A DNA stretch of 64,000 nt, taken from NCBI GenBank assembly GCA_900074725.1, contig LT598458.1, forward strand, positions 1,473,666 through 1,537,665. The letters are read 5' to 3'. Both the position numbers and the translations under genes were made by a program. The stretch is from Lachancea dasiensis (taxonomy: Eukaryota; Ascomycota; Saccharomycetes; Saccharomycetales; Saccharomycetaceae). Below the pieces are notes generated by a model. That model was not told the origin of the DNA. It did not search any database and saw only the letters and a program-made list of their open reading frames with translations. Below are positions 49,967-61,493 of the stretch, one piece after another. Every line of letters starts with the position of its first letter. Positions within the stretch are counted from its first letter, which is position 1.

Positions 49967-51643
49967 ATGGGAATTCGTGACTATGTTTCTTCCAGAAGTT
50001 CCAACAGAGATGATTCTGGCGACGACGACCGTTACGTCGCCGATAGCATGGAAAAGCAAGAGCTTCCTATCGACATCGAGAGTGTCAGTACAGACTCAGG
50101 GGGCGAGGATAATGTCTTCAATGACCCCAACATTGCCAGTTATTACTCTACTGTCTATGAAAAGAGTCAATACGAGTGTCGTCACCTCTTCGATCCAGAA
50201 TTTACATGGAGCAAGCAAGAGGAAAAACGAGTCGTCAGAAAGAACGATTGGTACGTGACATTCTGGACACTGTTTATGTTTACTGCGCTTGATTTTGACC
50301 GAAATAACATTAGCCAGGCTCTAGCCGATAACATGTTAGAGAATCTGAACTTAACAACGAATGATTACAACACTGCTAGCACAATCAACCTGGTTTGTTT
50401 TCTTGCCGCTGAGCTACCATCGCAATTGATTTCCAAGAAACTTGGAGCAGATATTTGGATCCCAACTCAGATTTGCTTGTGGAGTATTGTATCAATTACG
50501 CAAGCTTCCATGACATCAAAAGCTGGATTTTACATCACGAGGGCACTGCTTGGTGCGCTCCAAGGTGGATTCATTTGCGATGTTTGCTTGTGGATGAGCT
50601 ACTTCTTTACATCAAAAGAATTGCCTTTTAGATTGTCAATATTTTACATTGCGAACCCTATGACCGCTGTTTGGTCCAGTCTCCTGTCTTTCGGCTTATT
50701 GAAAATAAAAACTGGAGGACTCATGGATCAGTCTTGGAGATGGTTATTTCTCGTAGAAGGAGCTTTCACCCTTTTGGTTGGTGTTGCGTCTTTCTTCAAG
50801 ATGCCAGCGTCTCCAGCACAAACCAAATCATGGTATCGCAAGAAGGGTTGGTACACTGATCGGGAAGAGAAGATAGTCGTGAATAGGGTTCTACGCGATG
50901 ATCCTTCTAAAGGAGATATGCATAATAGACAACCAGTTAGTCCTAAGGAATTACTAAGGTCGCTATTGGATTACGATCTTTTACCAATCTACATTGTTCG
51001 GTTTTTGGGCGATATCGGGACGTCACCTGTATCGAACTATATGACTCTCACTTTGAGAAAACTGGGCTTTTCCACGTACAAAACAAATGCCCTTTCGATA
51101 CCATACAACATTATATCAGTAATACTAATGCTCCTGGCCGGCTACTTCTCCGAGATTGTCAATCAGCGCTCCCTGGTCATTATGGGAACGCCCATTTGGA
51201 TTCTGATATTTTTGTTTCCCTTACGGTACTGGCCTGGATCTCAGGTAAATGTGTGGGGCACATACACTTTGCTTACTTTGCTACTGGGACATGCACCTAT
51301 ATGGCCACTTTCTATCAGCTGGTGTTCTGCCAACTCGAATTCTGTTAGAACTCGTGCTGTCTCCGCTGCGGTTGTAAACGTCTTTTCACAATCTGCGGCG
51401 ATCGTTTCTGCAAACATTTATAGAATGGATGATAAACCAAAGTATCACAGAGGAAATGAAGCCCTTATCGGGATTGCCTTTGCAACCATAGCAGCTTGTC
51501 TATTTGCTAAATTTTACTACATTTGGCGTAACAAACAGAAAGAAGCACGGTGGAGTGCCTTGTCCGAAGATGAAAAGCGCGACTATACCATTTACACCAA
51601 GGATGAAGGAAATAAAAGATTGGACTTCAGATTTGTTCATTAA
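49967..51643 (+). CDS. SOA1: Sulfonate/sulfate transporter, SOA1 (YIL166C)-like, Dal5 family
   Basis: 558-aa, twelve-helix anion:cation symporter of the Dal5 (allantoate permease) family. It resembles S. cerevisiae Soa1/YIL166C specifically: EFTWSKQEEKRVVRK before helix 1, NDYNTASTINLVCFLAAELPSQLISKK, EEKIVVNRVLRDDPSKGDMHNRQPV in the central loop, and the end TKDEGNKRLDFRFVH. Soa1 takes up sulfonates, sulfate, sulfite and thiosulfate at the plasma membrane. The next gene on the same strand is a JLP1 sulfonate dioxygenase, which supports the substrate call. TATA box 73-80 bases before the ATG. The orthology versus paralogy question is open because the family is large. Confidence 0.82.
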   Translation: MGIRDYVSSRSSNRDDSGDDDRYVADSMEKQELPIDIESVSTDSGGEDNVFNDPNIASYYSTVYEKSQYECRHLFDPEFTWSKQEEKRVVRKNDWYVTFWTLFMFTALDFDRNNISQALADNMLENLNLTTNDYNTASTINLVCFLAAELPSQLISKKLGADIWIPTQICLWSIVSITQASMTSKAGFYITRALLGALQGGFICDVCLWMSYFFTSKELPFRLSIFYIANPMTAVWSSLLSFGLLKIKTGGLMDQSWRWLFLVEGAFTLLVGVASFFKMPASPAQTKSWYRKKGWYTDREEKIVVNRVLRDDPSKGDMHNRQPVSPKELLRSLLDYDLLPIYIVRFLGDIGTSPVSNYMTLTLRKLGFSTYKTNALSIPYNIISVILMLLAGYFSEIVNQRSLVIMGTPIWILIFLFPLRYWPGSQVNVWGTYTLLTLLLGHAPIWPLSISWCSANSNSVRTRAVSAAVVNVFSQSAAIVSANIYRMDDKPKYHRGNEALIGIAFATIAACLFAKFYYIWRNKQKEARWSALSEDEKRDYTIYTKDEGNKRLDFRFVH

Positions 51644-54027
51644 TGCACTTCTCCATACTTAGGATGAGAGTGTTTGAATACTTCTCCTCTTAACAGTCAT
51701 GGATACATAACATACTTCAGAACATATTTTGATCTTAACGATCGCTCCAATTACTCCTATGAAAGCTCTTTCCTATTAATGTCACGCTGCTGAACAAATT
51801 CAGGGCAGTCATAAGCTGTACAGTTTCTTACCCTTTTGATCTCCTGTCAATGCCATGTCGTGAGTTCATGTTCAGACTGAATAATTATGAATTACTCAAA
51901 AAAAAAACAGATTCACAGATATTGAATATTCAATGTCGTAATTACATAAACTCTTAAAGAAGATCTTTCAGATCTTGTACATCTATGTTAAAGAATTTTT
52001 TGATTGAAAAGAAGGTTCCATCACGCAGGACCGACTCTGCTACCCTCCTCTGCTGAAGCTTATAGACTGTAAGCATTTCCATAGAATAGTGATAAGGCAG
52101 ACGAATTGTTCGACTGGTAAGGACATCAGACCTTTATTTCTAAAGGTGTACTAGCCACTATAGCAAAATTCTACTGCACATCATATACATTGAGCTCTAT
52201 GAAGTTCAGTACTCTCCCCCTCGGCAAAAATACTAGGTTACTGAGTGCCTTAGAGGAATCTGAAGTTAGTGAAGGCTGTTTTCAAAATGCAGCACGATCA
52301 TTGGTGATCAAGTTGTCCCAGATTATCTTACACTAGCTATATTTCTGTTAATCCATCTTTTTGCAGTATTTGATTAGTACATGTTATTTTGCGGGGGATG
52401 GGGAAGGGCTGGTATTATTCGGATATTGAAGTGTGGTTGAGCAACGACCAAAACTCCTCAGCCAAGTATTCCCGGATCAAGGTCTCCCAAAAAACACCCT
52501 TGTATTAAGTAGTGCTCTTGGAGCTGTGCTGACTACCAGACCCTCGGATTAACTCTCTGTTAAAGCTATTGAATGTTAGCGATTTAGTGCTGCATGAATA
52601 ATGTCGAGTAGGAAAATAGGTAACATTTACTAAGTGACATAATGGTACGAAGTGATGCTTCGAAAATAAAACAAGAATGTATAGGGGAATAATTAACCAG
52701 AGTTCCAGAGGAGCAACGATTGCCTAGACCTAGCCTAACCTACTGCTTCAACTATCCAACAGCTCACGGCTCCATTAAATAGGGTTAGATTTTCTGGATT
52801 ATCTAGCAATAATTGTAACCTGATTATTCGCGTCATAATTTTGTTTGAGCATCGGCTGAGAGTCCCAAGTATGGATCAAAATTATGATCCAAATATTACA
52901 GAATTACAAGCAAAAATCTAACTTCGAGCACAATTAAACTAAAATTCGTTGTTTACATGGGGAGATTCTTACCATATTAAGCTTGCGTATATTTTTTCGC
53001 AGATAATGGCGCGCTATCTTCGCCAAAGGTTTACGACAATGGCCTCTACAAGTCTCCTGGAACTCTTGTGATTATATAGATCTTGTGTAGAAGAAAGTTT
53101 GGTGTGATCGAAAACTTGACGGCTTTCGCGGGCTTGCCTCTTCTCTCCCTTATATCTACACCTATGTATTCGTGACATCTAAATCTTGCCAGAAACATTT
53201 GTGCTCGAAGGTAGCCATGCGATTAAAAAGCCTACTGCTACTCAATTGCTTTACAGTGTACCATTGTTCTCGGAAATCGTTTTTCCTAAACAGCAGTTGA
53301 TAGCACAAAGATGAATTGGAGCAAACAGGTGTTTACACTCCAAAAACATATTAAAAAGTATCAAAATCCATCTAATAGTTCAAAAAAGTGGGTTTGAACC
53401 TCCTCCACATCCTCTTTCTTGTTTGTCCTATGCTCCATGCTCCCGTTGGCTTCCTCTGTAAGACCATCGAAGTAAATTAGGCTCCCAAATTTCGGTCAAT
53501 TATCTCCTCACGTCTCAGCTGAACGACCTGATGAGGGACTGAACAACTCTCGTCATATTGAAAGAGACATCTTTGATAAATGGTAACATGAGACAGAATG
53601 TCTTCGATAAAAAAAAAAGATCATCAGGGAATATTGCTTGCTTGAAACTGATGCTTAGAATCGAGAATGGAGGGAGCTGCATTAATAATCAGTCTATATG
53701 GGAGTGATAATGCTAGTTTTTATGCAACGGTTTGTTATCCGTTATAATGGGACTCCCAAACATCAGAGTGGTGGCAGCCATTCTCAGACTTTCTCGCCAG
53801 TGTCAGCCACATAATAACAAAATCTCGAGCCTTGACTCTTCACTGTTGTAAGCCTGTGGCATTATTAGGAATGACTGCACACTTTTTAGAACAGGTGAAG
53901 TTTTTCCTTCAGCTTAGGTAAAGCTCAAGTGGTATATAAGGACGGTGTTGCCCATAAAAATCTGAAATCTGCATGTTACCGGATCATCAGATATAGTAGC
54001 ATTAAGGTTTATAACAACAACATCAGA
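51644..54027. other. Intergenic between transporter and dioxygenase
   Basis: 2.4 kb. The JLP1 promoter has TATATAAG at 53933-53940 and CTGTGGC at 53854-53860. On the minus strand a 42-codon ATG frame (51954-52082, MEMLTVYKLQQRRVAESVL ...) looks protein-like but is unassigned. Confidence 0.4.
53854..53860. promoter_or_regulatory. Met31/Met32-like core upstream of JLP1
   Basis: CTGTGGC, the core of the Met31/Met32 recognition sequence (AAACTGTGGC), about 170 bases before the JLP1 ATG. S. cerevisiae sulfonate genes are induced in sulfur limitation through Met4. A seven-base match alone is weak evidence. Confidence 0.35.
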
Positions 54028-55194
54028 ATGACTCAAGATCAACCTTCTACTTCAAAACAAACATATTCAGATCCAAATCCTTATTTATATCATCGTAAAG
54101 ATGAAGTCGATCAGGATGGCACGCTCAAGCTTCCCGCCGAATTGCGCGAGCAATCCAGATTTCCCGAGTTTCTACCAGAGTGGGACCCAAAACAGAAGTT
54201 TGAGCCATTGAAGTTTCATCACTATGAAGATCCTGCTCTACGGGCTGATCCATCTTTGCCTAATTTGTTTCCAAAATATGAAGAAAGCAAGGTAATAGTC
54301 AAGAAATTAACTCCTAAGTTGGGCAGCGAGATCAGGGGATTGCAATTGAGTCAGCTCTCTGATCCTGAGAAAGATGAGCTAGCGTTGTTTGTCGCGCAGC
54401 GTGGAGTGGTCGTCTTTCGGGACCAAGATTTCGCTCAACACGGGCCGAAATTTGCCTCCGATTATGGTAGGTATTTTGGAAAGCTCCATATTCATCAAAC
54501 TTCTGGAGCCCCTAAAAATCACACGGAGCTTCACATTGTTTACCGTAGACCTGATCCTCAAGAGCTCGAAAGCTTTTTTCGAGACAAAACCTCTTCTATT
54601 GTCTTCCACACAGACGTCTCTTACGAATTGCAACCACCATCTTACACCTTTTTTTCGGTTCTCGAAGGTCCTGACGGAGGCGGTGATACTCTATTTAGCG
54701 ACTCCTTGACAGCTTTCGAAAGGCTCTCTCCTCTATTTCAAGAGTTTTTGAGTACCCTGCATGTCGTTCACAGCGCCAAGGAGCAGGCCAATGACTCGAA
54801 AATTCAAGGAGGTATTCAAAGACGTGTTCCTGTTACCCACATTCATCCATTAATCAGATATCACCCTGTGTTGAAGAAGAAGACTATCTTTGTAAACAGT
54901 GGGTTTTCGCGTCGTATTGTGGAGTTGAAAAAGCCCGAGTCTGACCATTTATTACAATTCCTGTACAATTTGGTTAATAACACCCATGATTTGCAGTTGA
55001 GGGCGAAATGGGAACCTGGAACAGTCACGATTTGGGACAACCGTCGTGTACACCATTCTGCACTAGTAGACTGGGATGAACCAACTCTGAGACACGCTTT
55101 CCGCATAACGCCACAGGCTGAGAGACCCATTGAGGATCCAAGGTATTACAATGATGCGAAATACTATCCATCTAGTTTGACCCTCGACCACTGA
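54028..55194 (+). CDS. JLP1: Fe(II)/2-oxoglutarate-dependent sulfonate dioxygenase, JLP1-like
   Basis: TauD-family enzyme that oxidises the carbon next to the sulfonate group (taurine, isethionate and others) with O2 and 2-oxoglutarate, releasing sulfite for assimilation. The Fe-binding triad is present: HxD in FHTDVSY (His 194, Asp 196) and the distal His in WDNRRVHHS (about 343); the 2-oxoglutarate-binding Arg lies in RHAFRI (about 359). The frame is open from 53929, but a TATATAAG box at 53933 lies inside that extension, so ATG 54028 (MTQDQPST) is chosen: 388 aa against 412 in S. cerevisiae. Cytosolic. Downstream of the SOA1-like transporter and upstream of an STR2-type relic. Confidence 0.93.
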   Translation: MTQDQPSTSKQTYSDPNPYLYHRKDEVDQDGTLKLPAELREQSRFPEFLPEWDPKQKFEPLKFHHYEDPALRADPSLPNLFPKYEESKVIVKKLTPKLGSEIRGLQLSQLSDPEKDELALFVAQRGVVVFRDQDFAQHGPKFASDYGRYFGKLHIHQTSGAPKNHTELHIVYRRPDPQELESFFRDKTSSIVFHTDVSYELQPPSYTFFSVLEGPDGGGDTLFSDSLTAFERLSPLFQEFLSTLHVVHSAKEQANDSKIQGGIQRRVPVTHIHPLIRYHPVLKKKTIFVNSGFSRRIVELKKPESDHLLQFLYNLVNNTHDLQLRAKWEPGTVTIWDNRRVHHSALVDWDEPTLRHAFRITPQAERPIEDPRYYNDAKYYPSSLTLDH

Positions 55195-58005
55195 GCGACA
55201 GCTGTTTAGGGTGAGCTGCTGGAGGAATGCGATATTTTGAACAACTTTATAGGCGCTTATAATCAACATGAAGCTCCGAGCCCATCTTAATTAAAAATGA
55301 CATTTTCTGGTCCCAAATTACACCGATTTTTTAATATAGACGGCATTCTCCTAATATGTAAAATTTTTTGGTTTTCAGTCCCAAAAGCAAGCAGGGCGCA
55401 TCCATCACATACGTACACACGCTGAAGTCAATGGTACATGGTAAAATACTCTCTACTTGTGGGGCTGAAACTCAGACTTGAGGCCATCGTCACACGTTGT
55501 ATATGCTTTGTAGAAAGCTTCTTTTTAATATGGCTTTAATATTAGATGGCTATAGTGGGCCCTCTCTCCTGGGCTAAAGCTTCGCGCCTTGAAATGATTA
55601 GTTTGTTCCACTATGTCAGTATACCTAGAATAATATGCAGTATATTTGATTTTTAATCTAAGCTCATAAATTAAGTTGTGATTTTCTCTCCGTGATTATT
55701 TGAGCTATAAATCTGTCCCATACCTGGGACATATGGTCGGTATTTATACAAAATTCTGACTGGAATAATCTGGATGCAGTTGGGGCTTCATGATCCAACA
55801 ATTCCTTCGAACGAATGGCTATTGAGCTGTTGCATGATCAAAGTGGCCAGCATGGACATTTTTGAGTAATCGCTCCTCCTCTGAATTCCTTTGATTGATT
55901 ATTAGCCTTGTACATTCTTCTTTTACTGTCGTCATCGTCATCACTTCGTACTATAATGACACTTGTTTTGAAGATTACTATTATGCAACTCGATGCTATT
56001 AGAACAGTCCTAGATTACTCCACTCGGTAGTTCAAGAAAAGATAAAATTTTTAAGTGCCTTCAATCTACGTATGTCCTAGCTCATTATTTAAACGCGCGC
56101 GCCCTGAGTAGCAAATTACCTATGACGTCTATATGGAAAAGGTTGTTTGGGTTGTGGATGACACCAATGGATCGCGAAGTCACATAAGGGTGTACCTCCA
56201 AGGAGAGATCTGCAAATTTCCATCAACCTTTTTGAAATATTATAATAATAATTCCCACCTTTTTCATGATGATCACCGTGGCTCTGATTTTCCAAACAAT
56301 CCTTCGATTGCTCGGTTTTGTTCTCTGGAAGAGCGCATGTGGCTTTTCACGAGAGTGTAATCTACAACTGGATCATCATTCGAGTAGAACGCTATGTGCC
56401 ACATCAGTTCAAAGAGGAAATACATGATTACCATATGTGGCTATCTTTCTTCTTCTTCGCACTGGATTGGGGCAGTTAGGAATAATTTGACGTACCAACG
56501 AAATTTATTATTTGGGGGCGTAAGAGGGGCTCATCGCTCTAATCCATCTTAGTGTCTATTGCCGGAGCTGAATTTTTATTGTCGCTGCTCCTATTGCTTC
56601 TCTCTCTATGATAAAGTGGACAAATATTCAATGTTCACTGCTATTTTCCGATTCTAGCCACCATTTATCGGATTGGTCGTTACAAACTCTTTGCTTTGGT
56701 ATAGTAAAGTAGACATCTTGATCAAAATACGTTGGCTGGCCAGGGGTTTTGGCATTCTCGCTTATCATTGCGTTGAGTTGGTCTAGTTCCGACAATTCAG
56801 GTTACAGAAATTGAGCGGAAAGAATTATAAGTAGCTCAATAAGTCTTTCAGGATACACAATCGGCAATATTATTTTGCCATAGATTTGGAGGGAAAAAGA
56901 TGCCGCGCTACTTCCCTGCTAGGATCGCTTCCCTGCTTGGACTATCCAGATCGTCATGTCATTTGGTTTGGCCCCATGCATATCAGTTCTCATTTGGTAG
57001 AGGCCGAGAGGAAGGAACCAGCAAAGGTTACTAGCCATGGATGAAATGGCGAGAGGAATTTCTGAAAAGTAGGAATTCTCAACTTCAGTTACGAGCGATC
57101 CAAAGGAATTCAAGAAAGCAAATTCATCAATATATTTAGCTGCGTTAGATCGCTCAGATCTAGAAAAATGAGAGCTTTATATACCCACTGTATAGCGAAT
57201 CGCAGTTTATTTCGAAAAATGCCAGGGTACGCATGGACTGCGGATCTGGGCTTAAGGGGGCGCTTATCAAAGATTGCGGATGAAATTTTTACATGAACTA
57301 AGAATTTAGATGAATTAACTATAAAACTAAGTTGGAGTTGGTATGAGGGTCCTGGCGACTTTCTTGAACTGTAGTTATGGATCTCATACTTGGTGTAGCA
57401 AAATAAGCCAGATGCTAATATTTTGAAATTCTTTAGCTTAATTCGCATTGTCTTAATATGAGCTGTATGCCTTTCTGGGGAATCTTCTCTGGCTTGCAGT
57501 TTTGAGCTTCCTCTCCCATCCTCTGCCATCGTCAATCAACTTTTGTCTTTAATGTGGAATGAGCACTATATTAATCTTGTTAATCAGACGAGCACGAGAC
57601 GGTTTTTAACTACAGTAAAAAATGAGCTTAAGAAGTGATGAGATCAGAACTCAATCAAGATATTGCAACGCCACTACGGACTTTTGATCCTGAGATGTCT
57701 TTCAGTGCAGACTCATGGCGGTGATGGAATTCTTGAACCATGTAGACTTATTCTCACTCATTTTTCAATGGATCATCGGTAATCTCGATATTCGCTAAAT
57801 GAAAGCATAACCGAAATCACTCGTGATCGCCGCTCGGATATTTCTTTAGTCACAAATTAACCTACTTCCTAGCCTAATCGCCCAACCTTAAGCCACAGTC
57901 ACGCTTTGAAGAAGATCAAATTTGGTTTGATGTTGTATTAATGCAGCCATTGAAGGGAAGGAGATGCCAGAACAGTTAGTTAGCTGACTTGACAGCGAAC
58001 AACAA
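55195..58005. other. Gene-poor AT-rich stretch
   Basis: 2.8 kb. Frames at 56133-56360 (+) and 57110-57529 (-, 139 codons from an ATG) have no recognisable family. No RNA gene seen. Confidence 0.4.
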
Positions 58006-59578
58006 ATGACGGAAATTCATTTTGGCCAACACCTTCCCGGAAATTTAGATTATGAAGTGTCATTTGGTATCCCAACATGGGAGTTTGCTATAGGATACGT
58101 GGAGAAAAATCCTTATTTTGTCAATAAAATGTCAACTAGGTATTCAAGGTCTTTTCCTTAGCCTGCCATACAGAAGCTTTGTAACCACTTTTTGAAAAAG
58201 TTTGGCCGGACGTACGAGAGCTATCGCCCTTTCCCATCCTCGCAATGCACTTCAAGATGCTTGGAATATGTGAAGTCGGTTATTGGCTCCAAAAGCGGGG
58301 CCCACCTCGAGGTGGAAACGTTATACCCGGCTGATACTGGCACCTGCTACTCACCGTTATAATAGCGGCCAATTTCGCTCCTGATGAAATTGACATCGTA
58401 AAAGAATATTGGAAACTGACCGCCTAATGCGTATCTAGTCGACTAGCGGCTTTTCTCAACTGCTTAGAAGATGTGGGGCGAAACCCCAGTTCATATGTTT
58501 TAAGGCAAGAGGTCATCGCTCTCCTGAAGGAGGATGGAGAACAAGCAAGTCGTCAAGTCAAAAAAAAAAAAGAGGATAGCCACTAACCACAATCTACCTT
58601 GGGCAACGGAGGTCCCGGGGTCAAGACTAAACTCAATCCTTTGAGAGACGTCTTTCTTGTATGAAGTGTTATGTCTTCAATACCGGCAAACTGCCTAAAT
58701 TTTGGGAATTTTTTAGCGAAGAAAAGACCACCGAACCTCTTTGCGCTACAGTGGCCGTTTTTGGGCTTCTCTTTTAGAGATACGAAAATGACAACGAAGA
58801 AATTCGGAAAATGCCAACTTTTTGCGTTTGGCAACTCCAGAGATGTGATTAAGTTGTAACAATTCCGAAAGATGGAAAATCGCCTTGAAATCCCATGCTG
58901 AACGTACTAGATCTGTAGGAACTGAGGAATCTTGCAGATGGGCATGGGTTTTTTCTTATTATAGACGAAACAAGCGGGGGACTGAACACTAATGTTTCAC
59001 CTCGTGCTGATGTTGTATGCACGTCGCTGACAAAGCTCTTCAGCGGCTTCAGCAATGCCATGAGAGGCTCAACACTACTTAACCTCAGTCCCGGTTGTAT
59101 GCATGTGCTCGTACTTATTTCGTGAGCAGCGGGTTCAAAGAACTTCTCTGGCTTCAGGGCGCAATTGTGCTCAAAAAGAACTCTAGAGATTTTGCACAAA
59201 GGACAGAGACAAACGGCAAGAGGGAGAGCTCCTCAAGAAAATATTTTATCCACCGGTAAGATCTGAAGAAACATTGCAAAATTACGATGCTGCAGGCAAG
59301 AGATCGGCAATGGACGTTTATTATCCATGATCATTCACAAGAAAGAAGACGCCAAGACTTTATACGATAAGTCAAAGGTATTTAAAGGGTCTTCTAACGG
59401 CACAAACTTTACTTTGGCATGCCCTTATGCTCATTTGGCAAATAACTTTGAATTTGGAGATGTGCTTCAGTTTGGGGCCCATCCGAACTTCGTAAGAGTG
59501 AAGGTTGGACTAAAAGAGTTTCAGTCCTTGCTAAAAGTTTTTACAGCCGCCATTGCAATGGCCGGGCATAAGAAGTAG
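58006..59578 (+). pseudogene. Decayed cystathionine gamma-synthase, STR2/YLL058W type
   Basis: PLP-dependent trans-sulfuration enzyme (forms cystathionine from Cys and O-acetylhomoserine) now broken. Readable pieces: from ATG 58006, EIHFGQHLPGNL and IPTWEFAIGYVEKNPYFVNKMST, an in-frame TAG at 58159, IQKLCNHFLKKFGRTYES and FPSS (to about 58250); SFLYEV (about 58660); KFGKCQLFAFGNSRDV (about 58797); then LADGHGFFLIIDETSG and the PLP-lysine block DVVCTSLTKLFSG (about 58930-59050); SKRTLEILHK; and KVFKGSSNGTNFTLACPYAH ... FVRVKVGLKEF to the stop at 59578. Several stops and frameshifts. In S. cerevisiae YLL058W lies next to JLP1 (YLL057C), so the neighbourhood is conserved. Confidence 0.88.
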
Positions 59579-61493
59579 TGATTAGACGCAGATCTTATTA
59601 CCCGTCGATATGAAACCACCTATCGCGAGCAAATTCAATAAAAAGAAGTATTAACGCGGGACTCATTCGTTTAAGTATCTCGGTTTTAAGTCAAAATGAC
59701 CATGAGGGTTACGAAGCAGGTTATATACTGAACTAAACCCAGTGCACTTTCTGGATCAACAGCTTTCACAAGGCGACACAGAACACGATCTCCTTTCTAA
59801 ACTAACGATAAAACCCTAGCCGAGCTTTTTTGCCAAGACATCCTCCTGTGCCTTTGAGACTCATGCGTGCTAGGTTTAAGTTATAAGCAGCCAACATAGC
59901 TTAAGAGCCAGGGTAAAAGAATATTTCGGAAATCCAGGATGCAGACCAGATGTCAACCATAAGGCTCCGATACGTGCTGGGTTCGAAGAGCAGGACACGG
60001 GATCAGACGATGCAAAGGCTGAACATTGAAATCCGGACAGGGAATCCTAAAAGTGGTAATAATAGCGGTGACGAAGGTTTCAGCTATGTGAGAATTTGGA
60101 CAATGCTTAAATACACTAGACTTCAACAAGATTCTTGGAATAAAATGTTAAATCGTTCGGTCGACTTTCTGGATCGTAAGTGACAGTTTTCTTATTGTGG
60201 ATCAATTTAACTGTTTGGATCGTCGTGGGTCTTATATACAAAGCGCATAAACAACTGGCAGATTGTTATAAAGGTCGGTCAGTCGATTCAGCCTTAATTT
60301 TGGCACACTCTCTTGATGCGCCAACGGCTTGATAGCAGCCATGATCATATCTGGATATGTGCCAATCTCACTGTACCATGGAAATGCCAAAGGAAGAGGG
60401 GTTGGCAACTAGGAACTGGAAATAAGTGGTGCTTCAGGCTAGAAGCCGGTCAAAAGCTGGTATGACAAACTGTGTTCCAAAGCATGTGACTTTGTTGATT
60501 CGCTACCCGTTGTGCTTATCTTCTGGCTTGGTACTGCGTGGGTATCGCGAATATTATGAGTACAACTCTCGTGGCAGATATTTTTCATCTCGCAGATTCC
60601 TTGCCAGCTTCGAGTCTTGTGAGCATTCTACGTGCTCCATTCCTGCGAAAGTGAAAACTTGTGGGGCAAGTGTTGATTGACTCGAAGCGTCCAAGTATGC
60701 TAATTCGCACAAAAAAAAATTGTTTGAATATGTTCCAATAGGGTGCTCATCCCAACAGCTATATATTCGAAAGTTTAGCCTACGACACAACGTATTTGGG
60801 CTAAGAAACGACTCAAAGGACGTTCTGAAAGAAAAGTGAGTAGGATGAAGACCAAGAGGAATTATCGGATTACACCGTTTTCAACGGAAGGTGGTCCGGG
60901 AAGTTCTTTTAAAAGGTTGTTGTGCCCTGCGACTTTATGATGATTCGTTCACTAACAGGAAGAGAAAGATCAAGGTTTCTGGTATAGTTATGCCAAGAAA
61001 AAAAAGTTACAGATCATGGATATATTGGATTTTACTCACCAAAATATTGGGACTCCGGATTTACAGGTCAGTAGTTCGTTGGGACTGAACAGACACCTAA
61101 TTAAGGAGCTACTACCGATGATCCTAAATAAATTGTTACAAACCTATTTTCCTTTCAACAGTCTTTAAGCAAGCCCTCAATATTCCAGCTCACCACAATA
61201 AAGCACAGACCGGTTGCTCTTTCGGAGCACCAACAGTAACAGCTGACCGTAGTAGCATAGTCAAGACCGTCAGAACACTGCATTCTGTGTAAACGGGGGC
61301 TTGGAGTTTAGATATTATCTCCGACTTTCTCCGACCTTCTCCGGTCAGTTTTCACATCAATTTTGCGTAGGACGTAATATTGAAGAAAAATTATGACAAA
61401 TGGATAAATACGCCGCGTCTTCCGATTTCTTTCGCCAAGACTTTTAAGATGTTAATCTCTGAGTTTATTAAGTCTTGGCAAATCAAATGAAGG
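59579..61493. other. Intergenic and DHA1-exporter promoter
   Basis: 1.9 kb. Contains three phased 10-base repeats at 61318-61347. Small frames at 59950-60183, 60426-60680 and 60891-61088 (+) are unassigned. Confidence 0.45.
61318..61347 (+). promoter_or_regulatory. Three phased 10-base repeats upstream of the DHA1 exporter
   Basis: TCTCCGACTT, TCTCCGACCT and TCTCCGGTCA in direct succession, about 150-175 bases before the ATG. The CCG/CGG triplets recur once per helical turn, as expected for a multi-site zinc-cluster operator. Confidence 0.5.

Noticed and set aside
57110-57529. Minus-strand 139-codon frame
   Set aside because: It has an ATG, but composition is not protein-like beyond the first 40 residues and I recognise no family; left as unassigned.
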